Shown here one piece after another: positions 46,787 through 54,880 of a stretch of DNA of 64,000 bases. A program made the position numbers and the translations under genes. The notes beneath the pieces are model-generated. The model searched no databases, was not told the origin of the DNA, and worked only from the letters and a program-made list of their open reading frames with translations. Origin of the DNA: Sandaracinaceae bacterium (lineage in GTDB: Bacteria > Myxococcota_A > Polyangia > Polyangiales > Houyiibacteriaceae); NCBI GenBank assembly GCA_020633075.1, contig JACKEI010000001.1, positions 124,001-188,000 of the forward strand. The letters are read 5' to 3'. Positions within the stretch are counted from its first letter, which is position 1. Each line of letters opens with the position of its first letter.

Positions 46787-46810
46787 TAATGCGAATTTGA
46801 ATTCGCATTA
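46787..46810 (-). promoter_or_regulatory. Perfect inverted-repeat operator between TetR and Rieske genes
   Basis: 11-bp arms (TAATGCGAATT and its exact complement) flank a 2-bp spacer, 24 bp in all, 82-105 bp upstream of the Rieske ATG. A TTGACG -35 candidate (46827-46822) lies just upstream on the minus strand. The size and AT-richness fit a TetR operator in a GC-rich region. Confidence 0.75.
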
Positions 46811-46861
46811 ATCTACGGCGTCGTCAAGGGGCACAGGAAGGAGCCTGAAATGCGCGCGGAA

Positions 46862-47512
46862 TCAGTAGTCTCGAGGGACCCCCAGGTAGGCGAGGGTCAT
46901 GCGTGTCACCTCTCGGACGAAGCGGTTTTCGTCCAGCTGTCCGCTCGCCGGGGTGGGCAGCGAGCTACCGTGTTGCTCCGTCATGGCCATCAACAAGCGC
47001 ATCGCCTGCTGCGCCGCGAGCTCGGGGTCGGGGTGCTGGAACTGGCGCCGGTACGCGAACAGGAAGCGCTGCCCCGCGAGCGCCAGCTGCTCCATGTTCG
47101 CGAGCTCGAGCGCGGCCAGCTCCGGGTCCACGTGCATCAGCTCCAGCGACGCGCGCCGCCGTCCCCGGTAGCGGCGCAAGATGGTGATGCCCATCCGCAC
47201 CGCCTGAGGCAGCACCTCGCGCAGGTCCCCGGTGGCCTCCCCCTGCGGGTCGAGCGCGCCGATCAGCGCCACCGCCTCCTCGGCGCCCTGGCGGTGCATG
47301 TAGCGCAGCAGCTCCGCCTTGCCGCCGAAGCGGTCGTAGATGGTGCTGATGGAGCACGGCACCGCCTTGGCGATGTCTGCGATCTTGGTCGCTTGGTAGC
47401 CGCGCTCGGCGAACAGCTCGTCCGTCACCTCGAGGATGCGGGCGAGCTGCTCGCGCGTGCGCGCCTGCTTGGGCTCTTCGAACTCACCGGGTTTGGGGCC
47501 GCGTCGGGACAT
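46862..47512 (-). CDS. TetR/AcrR-family regulator
   Basis: A 216-residue regulator with the N-terminal TetR HTH (about 20-65; DELFAERGYQATKIADIAKAV, STIYDRFGGKAELL) and a helical ligand domain. ATG 47512 removes 11 residues of a longer frame. It lies between two Rieske-type genes: the full enzyme downstream on the same strand and the cluster-less homologue divergent upstream. The 24-bp operator sits between this gene and the full enzyme, suggesting that the enzyme is its target. Confidence 0.88.
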   Translation of the reverse strand: MSRRGPKPGEFEEPKQARTREQLARILEVTDELFAERGYQATKIADIAKAVPCSISTIYDRFGGKAELLRYMHRQGAEEAVALIGALDPQGEATGDLREVLPQAVRMGITILRRYRGRRRASLELMHVDPELAALELANMEQLALAGQRFLFAYRRQFQHPDPELAAQQAMRLLMAMTEQHGSSLPTPASGQLDENRFVREVTRMTLAYLGVPRDY

Positions 47513-47606
47513 TGCGAGCGCTAACGTAGTCCACTTCCCGACCACGCGGTGTCGTCAGTTCCCGGCTGGCGCGAGGGCGTGCGTTCATGCTTTGATCTTC
47601 GGGCGC

Positions 47607-48440
47607 ATGACCGTGCCCCACAGCCCCGCCCACGTCGATCCCTTCCCTGGCTACCCTCGTGGATGGTTCGTGGTGGCCCTCTCCGAAGAGGTCGCCGCGG
47701 ACGCACCGCTCGCGCTGCGCTACTTCGGACGGGACCTCGTGGCGTTTCGCGACGAGGGCGGTGCGGCCGTCGTACAGGAGGCGCACCCGCGCCTCGCCTC
47801 GGACGGCGCGCGCTCCCGGTTCCGTGTGCTGGAGCGCAACGGCTTCGTCTTCGTGCACTACGACCCGAGCGGCCGCGAGCCGGCGTACGAGATCCCGATC
47901 GTCCCGCAGGTAGGGCACCCGGAGTGGACCGCGTGGCAACACGGCAAGCTGCGCCTGCGCACGCACTCGCGCGAGATTGTGGAGAACGTGGTGGACGTCG
48001 CGCACTTCAGGCCGGTCCACAAGAACGACCCGGCGGAGTTCGTGAACGAGTTCGTCGGGCACCGCGCCATTCAGCGCTCCGTGGGGCACGGCATGGGACA
48101 GCACGCCGGCACGGACTACCGCCTCGAGGCCATCTACTACGGGCCCGCCTTCCAGATCACCGAGATGCACTCCGTGGTGGAGACCGTGCTGTACAACACA
48201 CACACCATGGTGGACGAGCAGCACGTGGACCTGCGCTTCGGGCTCATGATGCAGCCGGGTAGCCAGGGCGAGCGCTTCTCCGAGGAGTACGTGCGTGAGT
48301 ACGTGAGGGTGGTCATGCACGGCTTTCGGCAGGACGCGCGCATCTGGGAGCACAAGCGCTGGCGGGACCGCCCGGTGCTCTGCGACGGGGACGGGCCCAT
48401 CATGCAGCTGCGCGCGTGGTACGCGCAGTACTTCGACTGA
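47607..48440 (+). CDS. KshA-like protein lacking its Rieske [2Fe-2S] cluster
   Basis: A 277-residue homologue of the KshA-like oxygenases. The catalytic domain is preserved: mononuclear-iron ligands Asp130, His133 and His138 in ENVVDVAHFRPVH, ARIWEHKRWRDRPVLCDGDGP near the end, and YAQYF. The Rieske region is missing in frame: after AVVQEAH the sequence jumps to RFRVLERNGFVFVHY, with no CxH or CxxH motif. The whole protein has one Cys. It is about 50 residues shorter than the copy at 32477. It might work as a structural or regulatory subunit, or receive electrons differently. ATG 47607; it is divergent from TetR. Confidence 0.8.
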   Translation: MTVPHSPAHVDPFPGYPRGWFVVALSEEVAADAPLALRYFGRDLVAFRDEGGAAVVQEAHPRLASDGARSRFRVLERNGFVFVHYDPSGREPAYEIPIVPQVGHPEWTAWQHGKLRLRTHSREIVENVVDVAHFRPVHKNDPAEFVNEFVGHRAIQRSVGHGMGQHAGTDYRLEAIYYGPAFQITEMHSVVETVLYNTHTMVDEQHVDLRFGLMMQPGSQGERFSEEYVREYVRVVMHGFRQDARIWEHKRWRDRPVLCDGDGPIMQLRAWYAQYFD

Positions 48441-48480
48441 GCGACCCGGAGCTGCAGGCGGTTGACCCCCGAGGACACAC

Positions 48481-49137
48481 TCAGCCCGCAGGCACCGCCT
48501 TGCCGCCGCGGGCCTCCGCACGCTGATAGGCGGCTCGCGCGCAGACGCGGTCGCGCCAGCGCGTCATGTTCGGGAAGGCCCCCCCGCCTCGGCTCAGGCC
48601 CGCCTCCACGGGGTAGAACATCTGGATGTCCGCCATGCTGAAGTGCTCCCCGGCGAAGTACTCCCGGCCGGCGAGCGTGCGCTCCATGAAGCCCAGGTGC
48701 AGCTCGAGGGCGGGCCCCGAGTAGCTCTCCTGCAGCTTGCCGGCGATGCCGCGGGCGACGGGCCTGACGAAGAAGGGCATGGGGGCCGCGCGCAGCTTGT
48801 TCAGGATGAGCTGCACCAAGAGGGGCGGCATGACCGAGCCCTCGGCGTAGTGCAGGAAGAAGCGGTACTCCAGCTTCTCGGCGTCGCTCGCTGGGCCGAG
48901 CTTGCCCTCGCGCTCGGCGAAGTACTCGAGGATGGCGCCGGACTCCGCCAGCACGACACCGTCGACGGCAACCATCGGGAAGCGACCCAGTGGATGCACC
49001 GAGCGGGCCTCGTCCGGCGCGCGGAAGTTCTCGTCGCGCTGCCACTCCCGCACGGTGTAGTCGAGCCCCAGCTCCTCGAGCATCCACAGGACGCGCAGCG
49101 AGCGGGAGTAATTCAGGTGATGGACGGTGACGGTCAT
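48481..49137 (-). CDS. Glutathione S-transferase family protein
   Basis: A 218-residue cytosolic GST: thioredoxin-fold N-terminal domain (SRSLRVLWMLEELGL, the cis-Pro motif RFPMV and the glutathione-binding ESGAI), and an all-helical C-terminal domain (SMADIQM). The N-terminal HHLNYSRS carries a Ser/Tyr catalytic candidate. It conjugates or isomerises using glutathione. Convergent with the KshA-like gene, divergent from the GMC oxidoreductase. ATG 49137 has TACGGT 7 nt upstream. Confidence 0.88.
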   Translation of the reverse strand: MTVTVHHLNYSRSLRVLWMLEELGLDYTVREWQRDENFRAPDEARSVHPLGRFPMVAVDGVVLAESGAILEYFAEREGKLGPASDAEKLEYRFFLHYAEGSVMPPLLVQLILNKLRAAPMPFFVRPVARGIAGKLQESYSGPALELHLGFMERTLAGREYFAGEHFSMADIQMFYPVEAGLSRGGGAFPNMTRWRDRVCARAAYQRAEARGGKAVPAG

Positions 49138-49144
49138 GACGGGG

Positions 49145-49150
49145 ACCGTA
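49145..49150 (-). promoter_or_regulatory. Putative -10 hexamer (leaderless) for the GST gene
   Basis: TACGGT, 7 nt, ATG 49137 on the minus strand. Confidence 0.4.
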
Positions 49151-49211
49151 GCACCCCGTCTGCGCGCGCGAACCCGTGGACGGCCGACCGCACACGCGGT
49201 AGGTCAATCAG

Positions 49212-50813
49212 ATGGACGAATTCGACTACGTCGTCGTTGGGGGTGGTTCTGCGGGGTGTGTCGTGGCGAGCCGCCTCAGCGAAGACCGCGACGTGCGGGT
49301 GTGCCTGCTGGAGGCGGGTGGCGATGGGACGGGCGTCCTGATCCGCGCGCCGATGGGCTTCGCGGCGGCGCTGCCGCGCGGCATCAACAGCTGGAACTAC
49401 CAGACCGTGCCGCAAGCCGGCTTCAACGGACGCAGGGGGTTCCAGCCGCGGGGCAAGGCGCTGGGCGGGTCCAGCGCGGTGAACGCGATGATCTACGCGC
49501 GCGGCCATCGCTCCGACTTCGACAACTGGGCGGCGCTCGGCAACCCCGGGTGGGGCTACGACGACGTGCTGCCGTACTTCAAGAAGTCCGAGAACAACGA
49601 GGTGCACCCGGACTCGCCCTACCACGGCACCGGCGGTCCGCTGAACGTCACGGCGCTGATCGACCCGAGCCCCCTCAACAAGCTCTTCCTCGAGGCCTGT
49701 CAGTCCTACGGCATCCCCTACAACCCGGACATGAACGGGGCTCAGCACTACGGCTGTTACGACGTCCAGGTCACGCAGAAGAACGGCGAGCGGCACAGCG
49801 CGGCGGCGGCCTTCATCCACCCGAACCTGGGGCGCAGCAACCTCGACGTGCGCACGTTCGCTCACACCTCGCGTGTGCTCTTCGAGGGCGCTCGCGCCGT
49901 GGGGGTGGAGTACCACCAGGGCGGAGAGACGCGCCGCGTGCGCGCACGCCGCGAGGTGGTCATGGCGGCCGGCGCGTTCGGCACCCCTCAGATCCTCATG
50001 GCGTCCGGAGTCGGGCCCGGCGCACACCTCCAAGCGCTCGGCATCCCGGTGGTGCTGGCCGCGCCGGGGGTCGGGCAGAACCTCCAGGACCACATCTCCG
50101 CGCTGCTGATCTACCGCTCACCCGACAACTACGACACCTTCGGCATCTCACCGGTGGGCATCGCGAAGGTGCTCAAGGCCATGTGGGAGTGGAGGCAGCG
50201 GCGCACCGGGCTGATGACCAGCTGCGTGGCCGAGTCCGGCGTCTACTACCGGACGGACCCGTCGGTCGAGGTGGCCGACATGGAGATGGAGCTGATCGTG
50301 GGGATAGCCGACGATCACGGGCGCAAGAACCACCTCGGCCACGGCTACTCCGCGCACCTCTTGTTGGCCCGCCCCAAGAGCCAGGGGGAGGTGACCCTCG
50401 CGAGCGCCGACACCCGCGAGCCGCCCCTCATCGACCCGCGCTACTTCAGCCACCCCTACGACATGCCCACGCTGGTCAAGGGGACGCAGATCGCGCTCGA
50501 CATCATGCAGGACAAGGCCTTCGACGCCGTGCGCGGCGAGATGCTGTTCCACTACGAGCGCGACGACCCGCAGCAGATCGAGGCGACCCTGCGTGACCAC
50601 GCCGACACGGAGTACCACGTCTGCGGGACCTGCAAGATGGGGCCCGAGAGCGACCCGCTGGCCGTGGTCGATGCGCAGCTGCGGGTGCGTGGGCTCGCTG
50701 GACTGCGCGTCGCGGACGCGTCGATCATGCCCCAGGTCACGAGCAACAACATCAACGCGCCCGTCATCATGATCGGTGAAAAGTGCGCCGACATGATCCG
50801 CTCCGGGGCGTGA
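49212..50813 (+). CDS. GMC-family FAD oxidoreductase (choline-dehydrogenase-like)
   Basis: A 533-residue GMC flavoenzyme. FAD dinucleotide fold at the N-terminus (VVGGGSAGCVVASRLSE), GMC signature 1 (GGSSAVNAMIYARGH), signature 2 (GAFGTPQILMASGVGP), and the catalytic His in YHVCGTCKMG with the second His/Asn in VTSNNINAP. It oxidises an alcohol to an aldehyde or ketone. Choline dehydrogenase-like proteins include alcohol, glucose and sterol oxidases; the substrate is open. No betB or transporter gene is near, which argues against glycine-betaine synthesis. A near -10 (TAGGTC) lies 6 nt before the ATG. Confidence 0.9.
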   Translation: MDEFDYVVVGGGSAGCVVASRLSEDRDVRVCLLEAGGDGTGVLIRAPMGFAAALPRGINSWNYQTVPQAGFNGRRGFQPRGKALGGSSAVNAMIYARGHRSDFDNWAALGNPGWGYDDVLPYFKKSENNEVHPDSPYHGTGGPLNVTALIDPSPLNKLFLEACQSYGIPYNPDMNGAQHYGCYDVQVTQKNGERHSAAAAFIHPNLGRSNLDVRTFAHTSRVLFEGARAVGVEYHQGGETRRVRARREVVMAAGAFGTPQILMASGVGPGAHLQALGIPVVLAAPGVGQNLQDHISALLIYRSPDNYDTFGISPVGIAKVLKAMWEWRQRRTGLMTSCVAESGVYYRTDPSVEVADMEMELIVGIADDHGRKNHLGHGYSAHLLLARPKSQGEVTLASADTREPPLIDPRYFSHPYDMPTLVKGTQIALDIMQDKAFDAVRGEMLFHYERDDPQQIEATLRDHADTEYHVCGTCKMGPESDPLAVVDAQLRVRGLAGLRVADASIMPQVTSNNINAPVIMIGEKCADMIRSGA

Positions 50814-50866
50814 GCCACGAGCCGCGCGCGACTGCGCGCATCCTGCCACGGGCCACCAGAGTTGAT

Positions 50867-50894
50867 TTGTGAGTGTGATTGTGCTATTCATAAT
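50867..50894 (+). promoter_or_regulatory. Promoter in an AT-rich segment upstream of the DUF3553-like gene
   Basis: TTGTGA (50867-50872), a 16-bp spacer and CATAAT (50889-50894) form a promoter in the most AT-rich segment of the neighbourhood. The leader to the TTG start is about 147 nt. Confidence 0.5.
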
Positions 50895-50985
50895 CAACGC
50901 TCACGCGACACATTGAGTCACTGAGAGCACGCTTGCGTGTGCCCGGACTCGTAGTTGTTCGTGTATGAGCACCTGCCGCATTGCC

Positions 50986-51004
50986 GCGATACGTAGCGTA
51001 TCGC
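50986..51004 (+). repeat. Perfect 8-bp inverted repeat in the leader of the DUF3553-like gene
   Basis: GCGATACG, 3 nt, CGTATCGC. As RNA it makes a stable hairpin 43 nt upstream of the TTG start; as DNA it could be an operator. Confidence 0.6.
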
Positions 51005-51047
51005 CGGACGCGATGCAGTTCATCAACACAGCAACCAAGGACCTCCA

Positions 51048-52187
51048 TTGCCTTTCCAGACCCTCGCCCACGCTCCCTCCATCGATTCTGACCTCGAGAC
51101 GGATGACGACACCGTCATGCAGCTCGCCAACGGGGCGCGGGACACGCTCGAACCAGATGCACCAGAGACCACGAACAATCCGGAGGAGACCGTCGCGTCG
51201 CTCCCGTCTCTGTATCGGCACACGAAGCGTGAAGAGTGGGGTCTTGGTGTCGTACTCGAGGAGCGCGTGGACCGCGTGACCATGCAGTTCCAAGACGGAC
51301 GCACCCGCGCCATGCACCTGGACTACTGGGAGCTGATCGAGCCCGCCGACCGCTCGTACGACCTGGCCCGGGCCCTGGTGACGGCGCTCGAAGAGATGGC
51401 CCCCGAGGAGCTGCGCCGCGACTGGCGCAAGGCCCCGCGTCCCATCTCTCTCGAAGAGCAGACCGCCCTCTTCCGTGAGCTGTTCCCGGAGGGCTTCCGC
51501 TCAGCGGCCTACACCGAGGAGCACCGCACGGACGGGCGCAAGCGCTTCCTCAAGCGCCACCGCGACGGCATGCTCGCCATGGCCGCGCAGTCTCTGTCGC
51601 GGGCCGCGCTACGCGACCTGGAAGAGAGCGAAGGAGCGACGGCGGTGCATGACGTGCTGCGGCGGGTCCTCGAGGTCTCCAGCATCGTCCCCGCGAAGGA
51701 GCGACTGCTCTTCGCCAAGCTCGCTCCGGAGCACCACGCTCGCGTCGCGGACGCCGTGCGCGGGCTGCTCCACGGCAAGGCGCCCGTCGCGCAGCGCCTC
51801 GACTCCTGGGTGCGCACGCTCGAGCTCGCCCTCGGTGAAGCGCCCTCCTGGGAGCTCGCGACCTACTTCCTCGGGGCCGTCCATCCGGACACGCTGCCCG
51901 TGGTCCACCCGAGCGCCTTCGAGCGGCAGGCTCAGTTCATGGCACCCGGCCTGCGGGTTGGGTCCCGCCCGATGGGCATTCTCTACCAGCGCCTCGTCGC
52001 CATGCTGACGGACGTGCGCGCCCGCCTGCGTGAGGACGGGCTCGACCCCCGCGACCTGCTCGACGTCCACGACTTCATCTACCTGACCCTCAAGACGGCT
52101 GGCCGGGACCGCATCCTCGCGATGCGCTCGGAGTTCCCCGACGCAACCAGCGAGACCGAGGCCACGGAAGACCGCGCCGCCGCCTGA
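51048..52187 (+). CDS. Protein of unknown function with DUF3553-like N-terminal domain
   Basis: A 379-residue protein. Residues about 55-100 (YRHTKREEWGLGVVLEE, VTMQFQDGRT) resemble the small DUF3553/CarD-like tudor domain found on UvrD-type helicases and nucleic-acid-binding proteins. The remaining 270 residues are helical without a recognised catalytic motif. TTG 51048 has an AAGGA site 6 nt upstream; ATG 51117 is an alternative that keeps the domain. The gene is preceded by an AT-rich promoter and a hairpin, unlike its neighbours. Function cannot be assigned. Confidence 0.65.
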   Translation: MPFQTLAHAPSIDSDLETDDDTVMQLANGARDTLEPDAPETTNNPEETVASLPSLYRHTKREEWGLGVVLEERVDRVTMQFQDGRTRAMHLDYWELIEPADRSYDLARALVTALEEMAPEELRRDWRKAPRPISLEEQTALFRELFPEGFRSAAYTEEHRTDGRKRFLKRHRDGMLAMAAQSLSRAALRDLEESEGATAVHDVLRRVLEVSSIVPAKERLLFAKLAPEHHARVADAVRGLLHGKAPVAQRLDSWVRTLELALGEAPSWELATYFLGAVHPDTLPVVHPSAFERQAQFMAPGLRVGSRPMGILYQRLVAMLTDVRARLREDGLDPRDLLDVHDFIYLTLKTAGRDRILAMRSEFPDATSETEATEDRAAA

Positions 52188-52237
52188 CCTGCGGCCGGGC
52201 TGCCGCTCGCAACGTCGCCACGCCGCGACGGGCCTGA

Positions 52238-52243
52238 TACCCT
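52238..52243 (+). promoter_or_regulatory. Putative -10 hexamer (leaderless) for the FolB-cupin gene
   Basis: TACCCT, 7 nt, GTG 52251. Confidence 0.4.
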
Positions 52244-52250
52244 CCACGGC

Positions 52251-53018
52251 GTGAGCGCTACCCCCCAGCTGGACACCATTCGCATCCGCGGCTTGCACGT
52301 GGAGTGCGTGGTGGGCGTCTACCCGCACGAGCGCGAGGCCAGTCAGCCGCTGCACGTGGACCTGGACCTGGTGCTGGACACCGAGCTCTCGGCCCGCAGC
52401 GAGCGGGTCCGTGACACCGTCCACTACGCCGCCGCCGCCGCGCAGGTGGTGTTTCTGCTCAAGAGCTGCCACTTCCGGCTGCTGGAGACCGCGGCGCACG
52501 TCATCGCGCGCTTCCTGCTGGCGCCGCCCGCGCCCGACGAGCAGCGCGCGCTGGTGCAGCGGGTACGGGTGCAGCTCATCAAGCCCGGCGCGCTGCGTGG
52601 CTTCGCCGAGCCCTCGGTGGAGATCGAGCGCGGGCAGGGCTGGGCGACGTTCACGCAGGAGGACAAGCCCTGGGGCACCGTGGACATCATCCACGAGACG
52701 CGCGACGCCGGCATCTACCGGTTGAACATCCGACCCGGCGGAGAGATCCCCCTGCACGTGCACCGCATCATGCGCGAGAGCGAGATGGTGCTCACCAGCG
52801 GGCTGCATTGCCAGAACCTGCCGGTACCTCCAGGCACCGTGCATCGCTGGCCCCGTGGCGCCGCGCACGTCTACGCCAACCCCAGCGACCGTTGGCAGAG
52901 CATCCTCTGCGTGGACTCGCCCCCCTTCATTCCCTCGGACGAGCAGCCCGTCACGGGCGAGCCGGCCGACGTGCCCCCCGAGCCCCCCTGGGGCCCCTAC
53001 GTAGGAGTTGGCGGATGA
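52251..53018 (+). CDS. folB: Dihydroneopterin aldolase (FolB) fused to a cupin domain
   Basis: A 255-residue two-domain protein. Residues 1-125 are FolB, which converts 7,8-dihydroneopterin to 6-hydroxymethyl-dihydropterin in folate synthesis; the active-site set Glu27, Tyr59, Glu79 and Lys111 is present (VYPHEREASQP, HYAAAA, LLETAAH, IKPGAL). Residues about 130-225 are a cupin (RPGGEIPLHVHRIMRESEMVLTSG, PGTVHRWPRGAAHVYANPS) that could bind a metal or a sugar-like ligand. I know of no standard fusion of this kind. The stop overlaps the SDR start by 4 bp (ATGA). Start is GTG with TACCCT 7 nt upstream. Confidence 0.8.
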   Translation: MSATPQLDTIRIRGLHVECVVGVYPHEREASQPLHVDLDLVLDTELSARSERVRDTVHYAAAAAQVVFLLKSCHFRLLETAAHVIARFLLAPPAPDEQRALVQRVRVQLIKPGALRGFAEPSVEIERGQGWATFTQEDKPWGTVDIIHETRDAGIYRLNIRPGGEIPLHVHRIMRESEMVLTSGLHCQNLPVPPGTVHRWPRGAAHVYANPSDRWQSILCVDSPPFIPSDEQPVTGEPADVPPEPPWGPYVGVGG

Positions 53019-53794
53019 AGATCAGCAGCGGTCGGGTGTTGGTGACCGGGGCGAGCCGTGGCATCGGGCGCGCCGTGGTGGCGCAGCTGGTGGCCCGGGG
53101 CGCGCGCGTGGCCGCGGTGGGGCGCGACGAAGAGGCTCTCATGCAGGTGGCGCGCACCTCCTCCCGGCAGGTCACCGCGGTGGTGGGGGACCTCGCTCGC
53201 GAGTCCGAGCGTGAGCTCCTGGTCGGGCATGCGGCCGAGGCTCTCGGCGGGCTCGACGGCCTGATTCACTGCGCGGGGGTGGTGAAGTACGAGCCAGTAG
53301 GGACGCTCACGCCACAGGCCCTCGAGGCCATGTGGCGCGTGAACCAGCTGGCGCCGACGCTGCTCAGCCAAGAGGCCGCGCGCATCATGGTGGAGCAAGG
53401 GCACGGCGGCTCCATCGTGACCGTGAGCAGCACGCTGTCCACGCGCCCCGCGCCCTCCACGGTGGGCTACGCGGGCACCAAGGCCGCCCTCGAGGCGACC
53501 ACGCGCGGTCTCGCCAAAGAGCTCTCGGCGCGCGCCATCCGCGTCAACGCGGTGGCCCCTGGCGTGGTGGACACCGACATGGTGCGCCAGCCCCGGGTGG
53601 CGCCTGGGACGCGCGCTCCCGAGGGCGCCGAGCGCGAGCGGCTGGTGGCCGAGCAGCTGGAGGCGCTGGCCTACCTGCACCCGCTCGGTCGGCTCGGGAC
53701 CGCGGAAGAGGTTGCCGAGCTGATCGTGCAGGTGCTCGACGCGGAGTGGATGACCGGCAGCGTGGTCACCCTGGACGGCGGGCTCAGCCTGTAG
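53015..53794 (+). CDS. Short-chain dehydrogenase/reductase coupled to FolB
   Basis: A 259-residue SDR: TGASRGIG (11-18), CAG motif (HCAG), Ser in SIVTVSSTLS, YAGTK as the catalytic Tyr/Lys and a C-terminal GGLSL. The Arg after the loop (VGRDEE) favours NADPH. Coupling to folB by ATGA makes a pterin reductase (FolM/PTR1-like) an attractive role, but the fold also fits FabG-like reductases; the sequence does not decide. Confidence 0.85.
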   Translation: MKISSGRVLVTGASRGIGRAVVAQLVARGARVAAVGRDEEALMQVARTSSRQVTAVVGDLARESERELLVGHAAEALGGLDGLIHCAGVVKYEPVGTLTPQALEAMWRVNQLAPTLLSQEAARIMVEQGHGGSIVTVSSTLSTRPAPSTVGYAGTKAALEATTRGLAKELSARAIRVNAVAPGVVDTDMVRQPRVAPGTRAPEGAERERLVAEQLEALAYLHPLGRLGTAEEVAELIVQVLDAEWMTGSVVTLDGGLSL

Positions 53795-53826
53795 CTTCGC
53801 GCTGGCCTTGGCGGCCCGGTAGCTCC

Positions 53827-54405
53827 CTAGCTGTCCGCGTCCATCGCGTCGCGGATGAGGTCGATGGCGCGCTCCAGCTTGTGCACGAAGTCGGTCTCGT
53901 TGCTGACGTCGAAGACCCGCGGGTGCCCGGCCCAGGCCCGCTCGATGCCCTCCGCCACCTCCCGCGCGTGCGCGGGGGTCTCCTTGCGAGTCGGGTTCTG
54001 TAGGTTGTAGCCGCCCCCGGCGCCCGGGACCGCCATGTGGATGACCGTGTGGTAGCGGGCGTGCTCCGCCTCGCGCGTGGACCCTACCGCTTCGAAGAAG
54101 TCCGGCGTCCCCTTCCAGTACGCGGCCCCGTCGGCGGTGCCCCGGTCGCAGAGCACCACGGCGTCGGCGGGGGCGTGGGCCGTGAACGCGGCCTCGAGCT
54201 CGCGCTGCACGAAGAAGATCGCCCGCTGGGCGGCGCGCCGGGTCTCGTCGGACGTCGGCAGCGGGAACCCCCCCGAGAAGAGCAGGGTGGCCGCCTCGGG
54301 AACCAGCACCAGGCGATCGCCGAACTGCTCTCGCGCGACCTGCTGGACGGCGGTCTTGCCGGCGCTGGGGCCGCCGGTGAGGACGATCATGCGGTGGGCG
54401 CTCAT
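53827..54405 (-). CDS. P-loop AAA-type ATPase/nucleoside-kinase-like protein
   Basis: A 192-residue P-loop protein with Walker A GGPSAGKT (about 11-18) and the LCDRGTAD segment as a probable Walker B region. It resembles the AAA_28/NadR-like ATPases such as Ttd14. The end is charged and helical. Role unknown; it may phosphorylate a small molecule or act as a phosphate-binding regulator. It is convergent with the SDR. Confidence 0.75.
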   Translation of the reverse strand: MSAHRMIVLTGGPSAGKTAVQQVAREQFGDRLVLVPEAATLLFSGGFPLPTSDETRRAAQRAIFFVQRELEAAFTAHAPADAVVLCDRGTADGAAYWKGTPDFFEAVGSTREAEHARYHTVIHMAVPGAGGGYNLQNPTRKETPAHAREVAEGIERAWAGHPRVFDVSNETDFVHKLERAIDLIRDAMDADS

Positions 54406-54504
54406 GCGAGGGGGCCTCTCTCGTGGCGGCAGGCCGAGCTTAGCCGGGCTGCGGGGCAGGGACCCGAGGACGCCCGGGCCAGTGTTGGAGACGGAAACAC
54501 GAAC

Positions 54505-54529
54505 AGCCGGCGGGTGGTCCCGGCCGGCT
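54505..54529 (-). terminator. Hairpin terminator downstream of rpmB
   Basis: AGCCGGC and its complement form a 7-bp stem around an 11-nt loop, with a further short internal pairing. The downstream run is T-poor, so an intrinsic terminator is plausible but not strong. Confidence 0.45.
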
Positions 54530-54563
54530 CTTCCTGGATGCTAGCAACGAAGCCCCGAGGGGA

Positions 54564-54800
54564 TCAGCTGGCGCTGCGACGAGCCGCGATCTCGCGCAGC
54601 ACGGCGGCGATGCCGCGCTTGTCGATTTCGCGGATGCCCGCGGTGCTGACGCGCAGCTTCACCCAGCGGTTCTCTTCGGGGACGAAGAAGCGCTTCACCT
54701 GCAGGTTCGGCTGGTTGAAAATGGTCGTCTTCACATTCGAGTGCGAGACTTTGTTGCCGCGCAGAGCGCGCTTACCGGTGACTTCACAGACCTTGGACAC
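54564..54800 (-). CDS. rpmB: 50S ribosomal protein L28
   Basis: A 78-residue ribosomal protein L28. The N-terminal SKVCEVTGKRALRGNKVSHS and the C-terminal LRVSTAGIREIDKRGI match the family; the single Cys in the first motif is present but the four-Cys zinc form is not. Start is GTG 54800, with GGAG upstream; a longer frame to 54815 is unlikely. rpmG (L33) is not adjacent. It lies 80 bp after mlaF and upstream of a hairpin terminator. Confidence 0.95.
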   Translation of the reverse strand: MSKVCEVTGKRALRGNKVSHSNVKTTIFNQPNLQVKRFFVPEENRWVKLRVSTAGIREIDKRGIAAVLREIAARRSAS

Positions 54801-54880
54801 GGTGGAACTCCGCAAATCAAAAGGGCTGGCCTGATATCACGCCCGTGGGGGCGCGGCAAGGCCGGGGGTCGAATGAGGCG

